Shown: piece after piece, positions 17,426 to 25,271 of the stretch | Numbering within the stretch: the stretch's first letter is position 1 | How the letters are laid out: each line of letters opens with the position of its first letter | Assembly (NCBI GenBank): GCA_045629005.1 | Contig: JAZQQJ010000050.1 | Span: forward strand, 62,001-126,000 | Reading direction: 5' to 3' | From: RGIG3528 sp045629005 | GTDB taxonomy: Bacteria > Bacillota > Clostridia > Lachnospirales > Lachnospiraceae | DNA: 64,000 nt | Translations under genes and position numbers: made by a program | Notes under the pieces: model-generated | What the model was told of the DNA's origin: nothing | The model's database searches: none | Seen by the model: only the letters and a program-made list of their open reading frames with translations

Positions 17426-19477
17426 TTATTTAATCTTGATTTTCACACATGGCCTTACTCCCAGAAGGACTAAAAGACTTCCGTTACTGTCGGAAAGAAA
17501 GCCTACGCCGTCAGCCCCTGCAAACATTCCCGCTTCCGAAAGCTTGTAGTCTGTATAGTAAACCAAGTCCGTAAAACCGTCATTTCCCCACAAGGAAATC
17601 ATATCATCCAGACATCTTTTTGTAGGAGCCGCTGCAGCAATGGTATCATACCCGCTGCCGTTTTTCCATAAATATGTTGTAAATTCCGATTTTGTAAGAT
17701 TTTTCAGGCTGCTTATTTCCGGAGTCATTTCGGGACTATTGTTGTCCTTAAGGAAGAGAATATCCCTTGACATGAGAAGTACCTCGTTCTCGTCCGCATC
17801 AAGTACATACCATATAAGAGGTTCGGTTTCACCGTCTCCGTCCGTGTCCATACTGCCATAGTAAACATATTGTCCTATAACATTTTCCGTGTTCTCACTT
17901 TTAAACAGTTCTTCAACGGAATTTCCAATGTAACTGAATCGTTCAGCATTCAGCGTATACGCAACCAACGCGTTACCTCCCGTAAAACGATTGTTACCTT
18001 CTGAAAGTCCTTCGGTATTCAGTAACCCAAAAATATAATCGGTTGAATATTTAGGAATGCAGACTTCACATGAAAACGTATCTGCTATGTACCGCTTTCC
18101 GTTTTCATCTTCGTAAACGCCACTGTTTATATGATGGAATAAACATTCAAAGCCGTCATCCTTTTTTTCTGATGACAATATGTCACGTCTGTCGGATATA
18201 AAAGGCATATATGTGTATCCGTTATTCATGGCATTTTCATCATCAGACGAAATCCTGCAGTTAAACGTAATCCATTCATAGCCGTCCTGCGCCTCATGAC
18301 GTGAATCAGAATCAAAACGGATCATATGTTCAACAGTTATTTCTGCTGAAGCCATCACATCGGAATCACCGGTATTCAAAAGGAATTCCGTATTTACATC
18401 TTCTGTAAGTTCTTCACGGTAAGCCCCTTCCCAAAGGGTCGAAAGCTTTTCCAGAAGCTGCTTTGGCGAAAGCTTTGTAAGCTCATCGTAGTCTTCAAAA
18501 AGGCTTTTACTCCATCTGAATACTTTTACCGCGCTGTAATATGAATGGCTCACACCGTAATCCGAAATATCACCGTATCTTTCAAACCACTCAGGATAAT
18601 GTGTTTTTGTATAATCATACGCAAGCTGTGTGGCTTCGGAAGCGCTGCCGTCAGCATTGTTTATACCGGAAATGCGCACTCCCGGAGGACTTGAATGCAC
18701 AATTAGCGCACTTCCGTCATCGCATGTGCCGATAGCAATGTAAACATGTCCGTCCATACTGACAATATCGCCGGCACACAGCATGGACTTGTTCTCGTCC
18801 GACGGAATCGAACCAAGTCCTTTATCCGCAAGCATCCCGGCCATATCCGTAGATGAACATACATAGCCTTCCATGCCGTCTTCCGCTTCAAGGGTATTGT
18901 AAACTGCCCATCCTACAAAACCCGAGCAGTCAAGTCCGTTATGTATTTCATAATCGTGTTTTTTGTAATTATAGCTGTCATTCTGTGTTTCAAAGAATTC
19001 ACGCCATGCAGGGCTCAGACCGATTGAGCGTGCTTCAATTCCTGCTCCTGTATCCTCTTCATTCCAGCCGCCACCCCAAATGTAAAGTGTTGAACCGACA
19101 GGCATAAGAGCGGTTCTTAAGAATTTTTCAAGAGAAGGCTTTGAAACATCCGGCGTAGGAGTTGAGGTTGGCTTTGAAGGCTCTTTACCCGTATCCTTAT
19201 TCTCTTTTGCGTCTGTTTCGGAATTTTCATTTCCGATGTTCTCCGTACCTGAGTCCTTCGGCCCCTCGATGTCACCCGCCACAGCTGGTGTTACACTTGT
19301 AGCATCATTCACTTTGATGTTCCCGGTAGTCTGAGGTGTCGGCTTAACATTCGGTGTCCCGGCATTATTGCAGCCCGCAAGTAAAACAAGAAGCAGGACG
19401 CCCGAAAGGATTACTCCGATTTGGTGCCTGCATTTGTGTTTATTGATTCCTATTATTGTTCTTTTCGGATTTATCAT
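17426..19477 (-). CDS. NlpC/P60-type lipoprotein
   Basis: 683 aa. A lipoprotein signal ends in LLVLLAGC (Cys about 35), followed by a low-complexity Thr/Pro/Lys linker. An NlpC/P60-like cysteine peptidase domain (about 125-310) shows the nucleophile in GLDCSGFVGW, the His in DGHVYIAIG and a third polar residue near IVHSSPPG. The C-terminal 150 residues (YVYYGSMDTDGD, PLIWYVLDADENEVLLMSRD) resemble the DUF6273 module of Gram-positive surface proteins; that is from memory. It probably cuts peptidoglycan stem peptides outside the membrane. No clear ribosome site precedes the ATG, so the start is uncertain. Confidence 0.78.
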   Translation of the reverse strand: MINPKRTIIGINKHKCRHQIGVILSGVLLLVLLAGCNNAGTPNVKPTPQTTGNIKVNDATSVTPAVAGDIEGPKDSGTENIGNENSETDAKENKDTGKEPSKPTSTPTPDVSKPSLEKFLRTALMPVGSTLYIWGGGWNEEDTGAGIEARSIGLSPAWREFFETQNDSYNYKKHDYEIHNGLDCSGFVGWAVYNTLEAEDGMEGYVCSSTDMAGMLADKGLGSIPSDENKSMLCAGDIVSMDGHVYIAIGTCDDGSALIVHSSPPGVRISGINNADGSASEATQLAYDYTKTHYPEWFERYGDISDYGVSHSYYSAVKVFRWSKSLFEDYDELTKLSPKQLLEKLSTLWEGAYREELTEDVNTEFLLNTGDSDVMASAEITVEHMIRFDSDSRHEAQDGYEWITFNCRISSDDENAMNNGYTYMPFISDRRDILSSEKKDDGFECLFHHINSGVYEDENGKRYIADTFSCEVCIPKYSTDYIFGLLNTEGLSEGNNRFTGGNALVAYTLNAERFSYIGNSVEELFKSENTENVIGQYVYYGSMDTDGDGETEPLIWYVLDADENEVLLMSRDILFLKDNNSPEMTPEISSLKNLTKSEFTTYLWKNGSGYDTIAAAAPTKRCLDDMISLWGNDGFTDLVYYTDYKLSEAGMFAGADGVGFLSDSNGSLLVLLGVRPCVKIKIK

Positions 19478-19491
19478 ATCAGATTACAAAC

Positions 19492-20004
19492 TCAATCGTT
19501 CAATTCAATAAACTCAAATTTATTACGTCCGCTTACTTCTTCTTCATGGGCCATAAGCTCAGGATTCTTCACCGAATAATCCTGATGATACTCTTCGGCA
19601 ACGTAGAAGGGCATTTCCGGAAGAAGCTGAACGCAAACTTTCTTTCCATACTTTTCTTCTATCTGCTTTACTCTGGAAGCAAAATAAGTCTTAACGTCAT
19701 CATCATCGGTAAAAACAGCTGTTGTATAGTTCTCGCCCCTGTCGATGAACTGACCTCCATCGTCAAACGGATCGATGGACATAAAATAAATGTTCAAAAG
19801 CTTTTTAAAACTGATTACGTCAGGATTAAAGATAATGCGTATTGCTTCTTTATGACCAGTTGTCTGACTTTTCACCTGCTCATAAGTCGGATTTTCCACG
19901 TGCCCGCCGGTATAGCCCGACAGAACCCTTTCTACGCCCTCATAAGCATAATACGGCTTGGCCATGCACCAAAAGCAACCACCTGCCAAGGTAAGTGATT
20001 TCAT
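19492..20004 (-). CDS. msrA: Peptide-methionine (S)-S-oxide reductase
   Basis: 170 aa. The MsrA signature begins at residue 8 (GGCFWC), with catalytic Cys10, and continues through YTGGHVENPTYEQV and TGHKEAI. It repairs methionine-S-sulfoxide in proteins. The usual GCFWG reads GCFWC here, placing a second cysteine at 13, which could serve in recycling. GAGGGG lies before the ATG. It ends 14 bp before the NlpC/P60 gene. Confidence 0.96.
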   Translation of the reverse strand: MKSLTLAGGCFWCMAKPYYAYEGVERVLSGYTGGHVENPTYEQVKSQTTGHKEAIRIIFNPDVISFKKLLNIYFMSIDPFDDGGQFIDRGENYTTAVFTDDDDVKTYFASRVKQIEEKYGKKVCVQLLPEMPFYVAEEYHQDYSVKNPELMAHEEEVSGRNKFEFIELND

Positions 20005-20024
20005 ATATTACCCCTCTTTTATAT

Positions 20025-20801
20025 TCAGACTTCTATCGTTCCGACGTCTTCAGTCATAGTACGTATTTCCTGCATCTTTTTATCGAGCTCACTTGCCTTT
20101 TCAGCACATTCAAGCAGTTCGTTACGAATACGTTCCGAAATATCTGCAGGAATATTTTTCTTGTAGTAAAGTCTGTGTTCAAGGCTCGCCCAAAAGTCCA
20201 TCGCAATGGTTCTGAGCTGAATTTCAACCTTCATGGGACGCTTTTCGTTCTGAAGGAAAATCGGAACTTCGACTATAAGGTGAAGACCTCTGTAGCCGTT
20301 AGGCTTGGGATTTCGGATATAGTCCTTAATTTCAACAAGTGTAATGTCATCCTGTTGGAGAAGGCATTCCGCAAGCTTATCAACATCCTCAAGGAACGAG
20401 CATATTACTCTTATTCCGGCAACGTCGTTGATATTCTTCTCAACAGAGGCTATGTCCATCGGTATACCCTTTTTCATCATTTTCTGGACAAGGCTTTCCG
20501 GAGATTTAATACGTGTTTTGATGTTTTCAATGGGATTTCTCTCATACTGCATGGAAAATTCTTCATTCAAAACCTTAAACTTCGTTTCGATTTCCATCAT
20601 AGCACATTTGTAATAGCTTACAAGTGTTCGCCACTCGGACATAGTCGTACTAATCATTGAAAGGCAGCTCTGAACGGACATATCATCCGGAACAAAGTCC
20701 TTAATTTTCATATTACCGAGGTCCATATCCAAGACGCTTGCCGGGACAAGCATAATATCTTCACTTATTGCAACGGGATCTATAGATTCAAGTGTATCCA
20801 T
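20025..20801 (-). CDS. Small alarmone synthetase (RelA/SpoT-type GTP pyrophosphokinase)
   Basis: 258 aa, lacking a hydrolase domain, TGS and ACT. A helical N-terminal part leads to the synthetase core: DVAGIRVICSFLEDVDKLA, then RNPKPNGYRGLHLIVEVP (the GYRGLH element that contacts GDP/GTP), and VEIQLRTIAMDFWASLEH. The length and motif spacing fit the YjbM/RelQ or YwaC/RelP class that makes (p)ppGpp without a ribosome. The site GGAGG precedes the ATG. It probably sets stringent-response alarmone levels under wall or nutrient stress. Confidence 0.9.
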   Translation of the reverse strand: MDTLESIDPVAISEDIMLVPASVLDMDLGNMKIKDFVPDDMSVQSCLSMISTTMSEWRTLVSYYKCAMMEIETKFKVLNEEFSMQYERNPIENIKTRIKSPESLVQKMMKKGIPMDIASVEKNINDVAGIRVICSFLEDVDKLAECLLQQDDITLVEIKDYIRNPKPNGYRGLHLIVEVPIFLQNEKRPMKVEIQLRTIAMDFWASLEHRLYYKKNIPADISERIRNELLECAEKASELDKKMQEIRTMTEDVGTIEV

Positions 20802-20912
20802 TAATTACCTCCAAAAAAACTATCAGGAGGACTATACCATAAAAATGTGTACATTTTAAGTATGAGACTTTAAGAAGCCATTAAGTTTTGGAGACTTCTT
20901 TAGCAGAAGACA

Positions 20913-21257
20913 CTAAAAATTACCGCCGTTCCAGCCCCAGTTCTTTGTTGCGGAGTATTTTACATATATTTCCGAAGGTGCAATTCCGAGCACCTCGTTG
21001 AAAATTGTGCAGATGGCACTTGTAAGCTTTTCGAAGCCCTTCGGGTCCTCATTTCCGTACACTGATACGTCCACAAATGCAATAGGCTTCGCATTGTCGC
21101 CTTTGAAATACAGCTTGTATTCGGGCTCAAAGCCAAGCATAAGCCAGCTTTCGGATTTGCCGGGAAGAAGTGAAATGGCCTGTCCCAGACGGGTCTTGAT
21201 TTCATTTTCCTGTGCTTCGGTAACTTTTGTACTGATTTTTGAGTTGATGAACGGCAT
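20913..21257 (-). CDS. MIF/tautomerase family protein
   Basis: 114 aa, the length of macrophage migration inhibitory factor homologues. Pro2 follows the initiator Met (MPFINSKIS) and would be the catalytic N-terminal base after Met removal. Further family features are a central strand in AFVDVSVYG and the terminal KNWGWNGGNF, close to the NxGWNG ending of MIF. Bacterial homologues are phenylpyruvate tautomerase-like; the true substrate is unknown. AGGAG lies before the ATG. Confidence 0.88.
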   Translation of the reverse strand: MPFINSKISTKVTEAQENEIKTRLGQAISLLPGKSESWLMLGFEPEYKLYFKGDNAKPIAFVDVSVYGNEDPKGFEKLTSAICTIFNEVLGIAPSEIYVKYSATKNWGWNGGNF

Positions 21258-21269
21258 AATGTATCTCCT

Positions 21270-22226
21270 TTATTTGAATATTATATCACCTGTTGAAGTG
21301 GTAACTTCGCATTTTCCGCCATTTGCAGAGCCCGGCACGTCGATGCTGCCTGTAGACGTTTTTGTAATATATACCTTTTCCGAAAGCAGTGAACCGATTA
21401 TATGGCCGGTCGTTGTGGTTAATATCAGCTCTGCCGCATCGGAATTCTTGATTCTGATGTCACCGGTACTTCTTTCAGCACTGATTTTTCCGGATACCAT
21501 AACGTTCTCAAGTAACAAATCACCTGTTGTTCCTTCCGAAATCATGCTTACACACTGAATATTAATTAATTCTGTTTTTCCCGTAGATACCTTTGTTTTT
21601 ACATTTCCGCTGCAAACAACATTCAAAGCATAAATTTCACCCGTCGTAACAGTGGCGTTAATTTCAGCAGAAGTAATATTTTCAAGGGTAATATCGCCTG
21701 TTGAAAGATTAATATCTATTGCTTCCGTAACATCTGCAAAGCATTCAACATCACCTGTTGTTAAAACAATGCTTATTCTCTCAAATCTGAAGCCATCAGG
21801 AATTGTTACATCACCTGTAGTGCCGTTAACAGTGTACAAATCATACTCGTTTTTCGGCAGATATACGGTTACTTTAGGGGTTTCAATGTTAATACCAATG
21901 TTATTATACCATTCTCGCTTGTCGATGGCCTTAATAGTCAGTGTCCCGTTCTGAACCGAAACCGTGTGCTTAACCTTTTCATCTTCATAACACACAACTT
22001 TGCAGGTGCCGTCCTCAGAAGCCTTTAAAACTATATCGGATGTAATCAGGTCTGCTGAAATGTCAGAGAAGTCCTCTGTAATATCGTATGTGTTTGTCTT
22101 AAATTCAGATGTACTCATTTTATCAAATTCCCATTTATTAGTAGCCATTACAACAGTAAATAATGCGATACCTGCCACAATGAAAACGGCTGCTACGATA
22201 ATCCATGCTGTGCTTTTTTTATTCAT
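21270..22226 (-). CDS. DUF4097-type anchored beta-repeat protein
   Basis: 318 aa. One N-terminal membrane helix (about 8-28) is followed by a beta-rich domain with a repeated TGD or TGE turn about every 20 residues (TTGDVTIPDG, TTGDVECFA, STGDITLENI, TTGEIYALN, STGDIRIKN, STGDIIFK). This ladder is typical of DUF4097 putative adhesins, near the LiaG type. Its start overlaps the DUF1700 stop (TAATG). With PadR and DUF1700 it forms a common Firmicutes cassette linked to envelope stress or membrane homeostasis. Confidence 0.88.
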   Translation of the reverse strand: MNKKSTAWIIVAAVFIVAGIALFTVVMATNKWEFDKMSTSEFKTNTYDITEDFSDISADLITSDIVLKASEDGTCKVVCYEDEKVKHTVSVQNGTLTIKAIDKREWYNNIGINIETPKVTVYLPKNEYDLYTVNGTTGDVTIPDGFRFERISIVLTTGDVECFADVTEAIDINLSTGDITLENITSAEINATVTTGEIYALNVVCSGNVKTKVSTGKTELINIQCVSMISEGTTGDLLLENVMVSGKISAERSTGDIRIKNSDAAELILTTTTGHIIGSLLSEKVYITKTSTGSIDVPGSANGGKCEVTTSTGDIIFK

Positions 22227-22825
22227 TACACTCTCTCCTTCTTAATAAAGCAGTTTTTAATTGATATTGCAAGTTTCTTTGTAAGTTTCAATATGCCCTT
22301 TGTGGCTGCTTTACATCCAAAGAAGGCAAGTATTGAAAGACCTGCGCAAACAATTCCGCCGGCAATAAGTACCATTCCCGAAACACTGTTAATCATTGCC
22401 GCAAAGACGATTCCCGCAACAACTCCGAACACTGCGACGACCACAAATGATACAAAAATCGCCCAAACAGTTATAATCAAAACCCACAGAACAATATAAA
22501 GCGTTAAAACCAATGCAAATGCTGTAATAAGAAACGCCAGCCAAAGCGGGGATCCGAGTACAAGAAGAACGATTTCCCAAGCTTTTATCTTTCTTGCCGG
22601 TTTGATTTTTTCTTTAACAAGCTTAGTAATCGGAATGTCCGCAATAATTTGATTGACAACCTCGCTGATGGGCCCGATGTCATTGATTGCTTGCTCTTCA
22701 GATACTCCGTCATCAATGCGGTCATCTATCATCTCAGCGTAAAATGCAACACGTTCTTCAACGTCATCTTTCGGAAGTCCTGACAAGCCATTCCGAAGTT
22801 GCGTAAGAAACTCCTGTTTATTCAT
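22226..22825 (-). CDS. DUF1700 family membrane protein
   Basis: 199 aa. A cytoplasmic helical start (MNKQEFLTQLRNGLSGLP, then DDGVSEEQAINDIG) is followed by about four membrane helices (about 83-172) and a basic tail. This is the usual DUF1700 (HAAS-type) layout. The start lies inside the last codons of the padR-like gene, so translation is coupled. The cytoplasmic start probably contacts the PadR regulator, by analogy with other PadR/DUF1700 pairs; this is inference. Confidence 0.88.
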   Translation of the reverse strand: MNKQEFLTQLRNGLSGLPKDDVEERVAFYAEMIDDRIDDGVSEEQAINDIGPISEVVNQIIADIPITKLVKEKIKPARKIKAWEIVLLVLGSPLWLAFLITAFALVLTLYIVLWVLIITVWAIFVSFVVVAVFGVVAGIVFAAMINSVSGMVLIAGGIVCAGLSILAFFGCKAATKGILKLTKKLAISIKNCFIKKERV

Positions 22826-23138
22826 TACCCTCGTCCTCCTTGGTTACAAACCTGTATATTGACATGATTTCTTTCCACTCGTTTTTAAAGTCTTCTATGC
22901 GTTTTAATCCATCTTCGGAAATATGATAATACTTTCGAAGCCTGCCCTCAAATTCCACAGTCCGGACCGTAAGCATATTTGATGTTTCAAGCCTTTTTAA
23001 AATTGTGTATAACGTCGATTCCGATAGTTCTATGTATGGGCTCATGTCTTTAATTATCTTATAGCCGTATGAGTCTTCGCTTCTGATGGCAGCAAGTACG
23101 CAAACATCAAGAAGTCCTCTTTTTAATTGCACATCCAT
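22818..23138 (-). CDS. PadR family transcriptional regulator
   Basis: 106 aa, a short PadR of the subfamily without a long C-terminal dimer domain. The winged-helix core is visible: LKRGLLDVCVLAAI, SYGYKIIKDM, SESTLYTILKRLE and the wing GRLRKYYHIS. It probably represses its own operon with DUF1700 and DUF4097. Four 17-bp repeats with ATGT/ACAT halves lie over its leader and start codon and are the likely operator. Confidence 0.93.
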   Translation of the reverse strand: MDVQLKRGLLDVCVLAAIRSEDSYGYKIIKDMSPYIELSESTLYTILKRLETSNMLTVRTVEFEGRLRKYYHISEDGLKRIEDFKNEWKEIMSIYRFVTKEDEGNE

Positions 23139-23199
23139 GCAATACCTCCTTTCATGTAATACATCGCTTCATGCAATACATCACTTTGCGGGATACATC
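23132..23199 (-). repeat. Four 17-bp direct repeats, probable PadR operator
   Basis: On the minus strand four units follow without gaps: GATGTATCCCGCAAAGT, GATGTATTGCATGAAGC, GATGTATTACATGAAAG and GAGGTATTGCATGGATG. The last carries the ribosome site and ATG of the padR-like gene. Units two and three contain the dyad ATGTATTRCAT. PadR proteins commonly bind ATGT/ACAT half-sites, so autoregulation is likely. Confidence 0.6.
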
Positions 23200-23225
23200 G
23201 TATCACGAAGTATATAAGATGTCAA
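23197..23225 (-). promoter_or_regulatory. Promoter of the padR operon
   Basis: TTGACA (23225-23220) and TACGAT (23202-23197) are separated by 17 bp. The transcript would begin within the 17-bp repeat block, so a bound repressor would block initiation. Confidence 0.6.
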
Positions 23226-23281
23226 GATATTATTTTTAAAAATTGGGATTTCTTTGGTGGGGCCCTAAAACAGGGCGCGAA

Positions 23282-23727
23282 TTAGGTATGACTACGCATT
23301 TTTAAAGGTTTATACCTAAAGCTTGATTTATTGTAGGCATGACGCGGCAAAAATCGATGTTTATACCTAATCTTCACCGCGGATTAGGTATAAATTTGAA
23401 TAAATCAGGTTCTGTACCTAACGCTGGGCTTATTTTAGGCATGACGCGGCGAAAATCAGAGTTTATGCCTAATCTTCGCCGCGGATTAGGTATAACTACG
23501 CGTTTTTAAAGGGTTGTACCTAAAGGTTGATTTATTTTAGGCATGACGCGGCAAAAATGAGTGTTTATACCTAATCTTCGCCGCGGATTAGGTATAACTC
23601 CGCATTTTTAAAGGTTTGTACCTAAAGGTTGGTTTATTTTAGGCATGACGCGGCGAAAATCAGAGTTTATGCCTAATCTTCGCCGCGGATTAGGTATAAA
23701 TTTGAATAAATCAGGTTCTGTACCTAA
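23282..23727. repeat. Array of nine 38-bp dyads in a strict 51-bp period
   Basis: TTAGGTA or TTAGGCA recurs every 51 bp (23282, 23333, 23384, 23435, 23486, 23537, 23588, 23639, 23690). Each is followed 24 bp later by its inverted partner TACCTAA or TGCCTAA, then 13 bp to the next. The interiors alternate between two types, so the exact repeat unit is 102 bp. In two of the four TTAGGCA dyads the partner changes to TGCCTAA, restoring symmetry. No credible gene lies in the array, between padR and tRNA-Met. The bases before it (23226-23281) hold no other feature I can name. Confidence 0.9.
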
Positions 23728-23759
23728 AACAGGGTTCCAGTCCCCCCCCTCTCCCTACG

Positions 23760-23788
23760 AAAAAAAAGTCCGGTCAAACGACCGGACT
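23760..23788 (-). terminator. Terminator of tRNA-Met
   Basis: On the minus strand a nine-base perfect stem (AGTCCGGTC against GACCGGACT, loop GTTT) is followed at once by seven or more T. It lies 9 bp after the tRNA 3' end. Confidence 0.92.
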
Positions 23789-23796
23789 ATTTTGCG

Positions 23797-23870
23797 TAGC
23801 GAGAGGGGGACTCGAACCCTCGACACTGCGGGTATGAACCGCATGCTCTAGCCAGCTGAGCTACCTCGCC
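23797..23870 (-). tRNA. tRNA-Met (anticodon CAT)
   Basis: 74 nt on the minus strand, from GGCGAGGTAGCTCAG to CTCTCGCTA. The cloverleaf closes fully: acceptor GGCGAGG with TCTCGCT (G1-T72 wobble, as in other Firmicutes elongator tRNA-Met), D arm GCTC/GAGC, anticodon stem TGCGG/CCGCA with loop TTCATAC, and T loop TTCGAGT. CCA is not encoded. The missing C1-A72 mismatch argues against initiator tRNA. A CAT anticodon could also be tRNA-Ile2 with lysidine, but the sequence is closer to tRNA-Met. Confidence 0.93.
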
Positions 23871-23897
23871 ATGTTTCCTTTTTCAAGGCACTCGTGT

Positions 23898-23926
23898 ATA
23901 TTACCAAGATTGTATGGAAAAGTCAA
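23898..23926 (-). promoter_or_regulatory. Promoter of tRNA-Met
   Basis: TTGACT (23926-23921) and TAATAT (23903-23898) with a 17-bp spacer lie about 28 bp before the tRNA 5' end. Confidence 0.8.
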
Positions 23927-24017
23927 GCATAAAATTGCAACGCTTGAAAAAAAATTTATCTTGTGTAAAAATAGCTTATTAAACAGGTCTTTTCTATATC
24001 ATTAAGCAGGTGATACT

Positions 24018-25196
24018 ATGCAATATCGTAAAATGAAAGATGGTACCGACGTTTCGGTACTCGGATACGGCTGTATGCGTTTTACGCGTAACGGCAAAAA
24101 CATTGACCTAAATAAGGCCGAAGCAGAGCTTATGGCTGCTTATAATGCAGGCGTAAACTATTATGACACTGCGTATATTTACCCCGGAAGTGAAGCTGCT
24201 CTTGGCGAAATTCTCGAAAAGAACGGCATTCGTGAAAAGGTATACATTGCCACGAAGCTGCCGCACTACATAATCAAGTCAGTTCAGGGTGCTGAGAAAA
24301 TCTTTAACGAAGAGTTGAAAAGGCTTCGCACGGATTACATTGACTACTATCTCATGCATATGCTTGATGATGTTGAGACGTGGAATAATCTTGTAAAAAT
24401 GGGGCTTCTTGACTGGATTCTTGAGAAGAAGGCAAGCGGTCAGATTCGTCACATTGGTTTTTCATATCATGGCAAAACCTCGGATTTTAAAGCGCTTATC
24501 GATGCTTATGACTGGGAGTTCTGTCAGATTCAGTATAATTATATGGATGAATTCTCACAGGCAGGGCGTGAAGGGCTGCAATATGCTGCTTCAAAGGGAA
24601 TTCCGGTTATAATCATGGAAGGTCTGCGTGGCGGTCGTCTTGTAAATCTTTTGCCGGAAACCGCCAAAAAGAAAATTGCCGAAAGCGAAGGTATGAATCC
24701 GGCGCGTCTTGCTTTCAAGTGGCTTTACGATCAGCCTGACGTAACCGTTGTCCTTTCGGGAATGAATTCTTCGGAAATGGTCAGCGAAAACCTTGAAACT
24801 GCCGAGAATGCAACGCCGGGATGTATGACAGCCGAGGACAAGACTCTTGTTTCATTTGTAAAGGCAGAGATAGAAAAATCGATTAAAGTAGGCTGTACAG
24901 GATGTTCGTACTGTATGCCCTGCCCGAAAGGTGTCGATATTCCTCTCACCTTCCGCTGCTACAACGAAATCTACACCGAAAACAAAAAGCAGGCGCAGCA
25001 CGAATACGCGCAGTGCACTATTTTCAAAAAGAATATATCTTCCGCTTCACTTTGTGTGGAATGCGGAAAGTGCGAAATGCACTGTCCTCAGCACATTCAC
25101 ATCCGTGAAGAACTTAAAAACGCAAGAAAAGAGCTTGAAACACCATCCTACCGCTTTATGCGTAAGGGAATAAGCATCCTGCATCTATGGGGATGA
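24018..25196 (+). CDS. Aldo/keto reductase with C-terminal 4Fe-4S cluster domain
   Basis: 392 aa, on the plus strand. Residues 1 to about 270 form an aldo/keto reductase barrel with the catalytic Asp/Tyr (YYDTAYIYPGSE), Lys (IATKLP) and His (YYLMHML). The last 110 residues add a ferredoxin-like domain with two Cys clusters (CTGCSYCMPCPKG and CVECGKCEMHCPQ). The combination is common in strict anaerobes and suggests electron exchange between NAD(P)H and ferredoxin-type carriers; the substrate is unknown. AGGTGAT precedes the ATG. It is a single-gene unit, closed by a bidirectional terminator. Confidence 0.93.
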   Translation: MQYRKMKDGTDVSVLGYGCMRFTRNGKNIDLNKAEAELMAAYNAGVNYYDTAYIYPGSEAALGEILEKNGIREKVYIATKLPHYIIKSVQGAEKIFNEELKRLRTDYIDYYLMHMLDDVETWNNLVKMGLLDWILEKKASGQIRHIGFSYHGKTSDFKALIDAYDWEFCQIQYNYMDEFSQAGREGLQYAASKGIPVIIMEGLRGGRLVNLLPETAKKKIAESEGMNPARLAFKWLYDQPDVTVVLSGMNSSEMVSENLETAENATPGCMTAEDKTLVSFVKAEIEKSIKVGCTGCSYCMPCPKGVDIPLTFRCYNEIYTENKKQAQHEYAQCTIFKKNISSASLCVECGKCEMHCPQHIHIREELKNARKELETPSYRFMRKGISILHLWG

Positions 25197-25222
25197 GCAA
25201 AGACACCCCGCACCTACAGAAC

Positions 25223-25251
25223 AAAAAAACAGCCTGTTCGGCTGTTTTTTT
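25223..25251. terminator. Bidirectional terminator between aldo/keto reductase and putP
   Basis: The stem AAAAAAACAGCC / GGCTGTTTTTTT with loop TGTTC has a T run on both strands. It serves the two converging genes. Confidence 0.9.
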
Positions 25252-25271
25252 GATTTTGTCTTGTTTTCTTT

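Noticed and set aside
23282..23727. Integron attC sites or coding repeats (plus frame 23645-23851)
   Set aside because: Arms lack the RYYYAAC/GTTRRRY boxes and no integrase is present. The plus frame crosses repeats and tRNA sequence and has no ribosome site.
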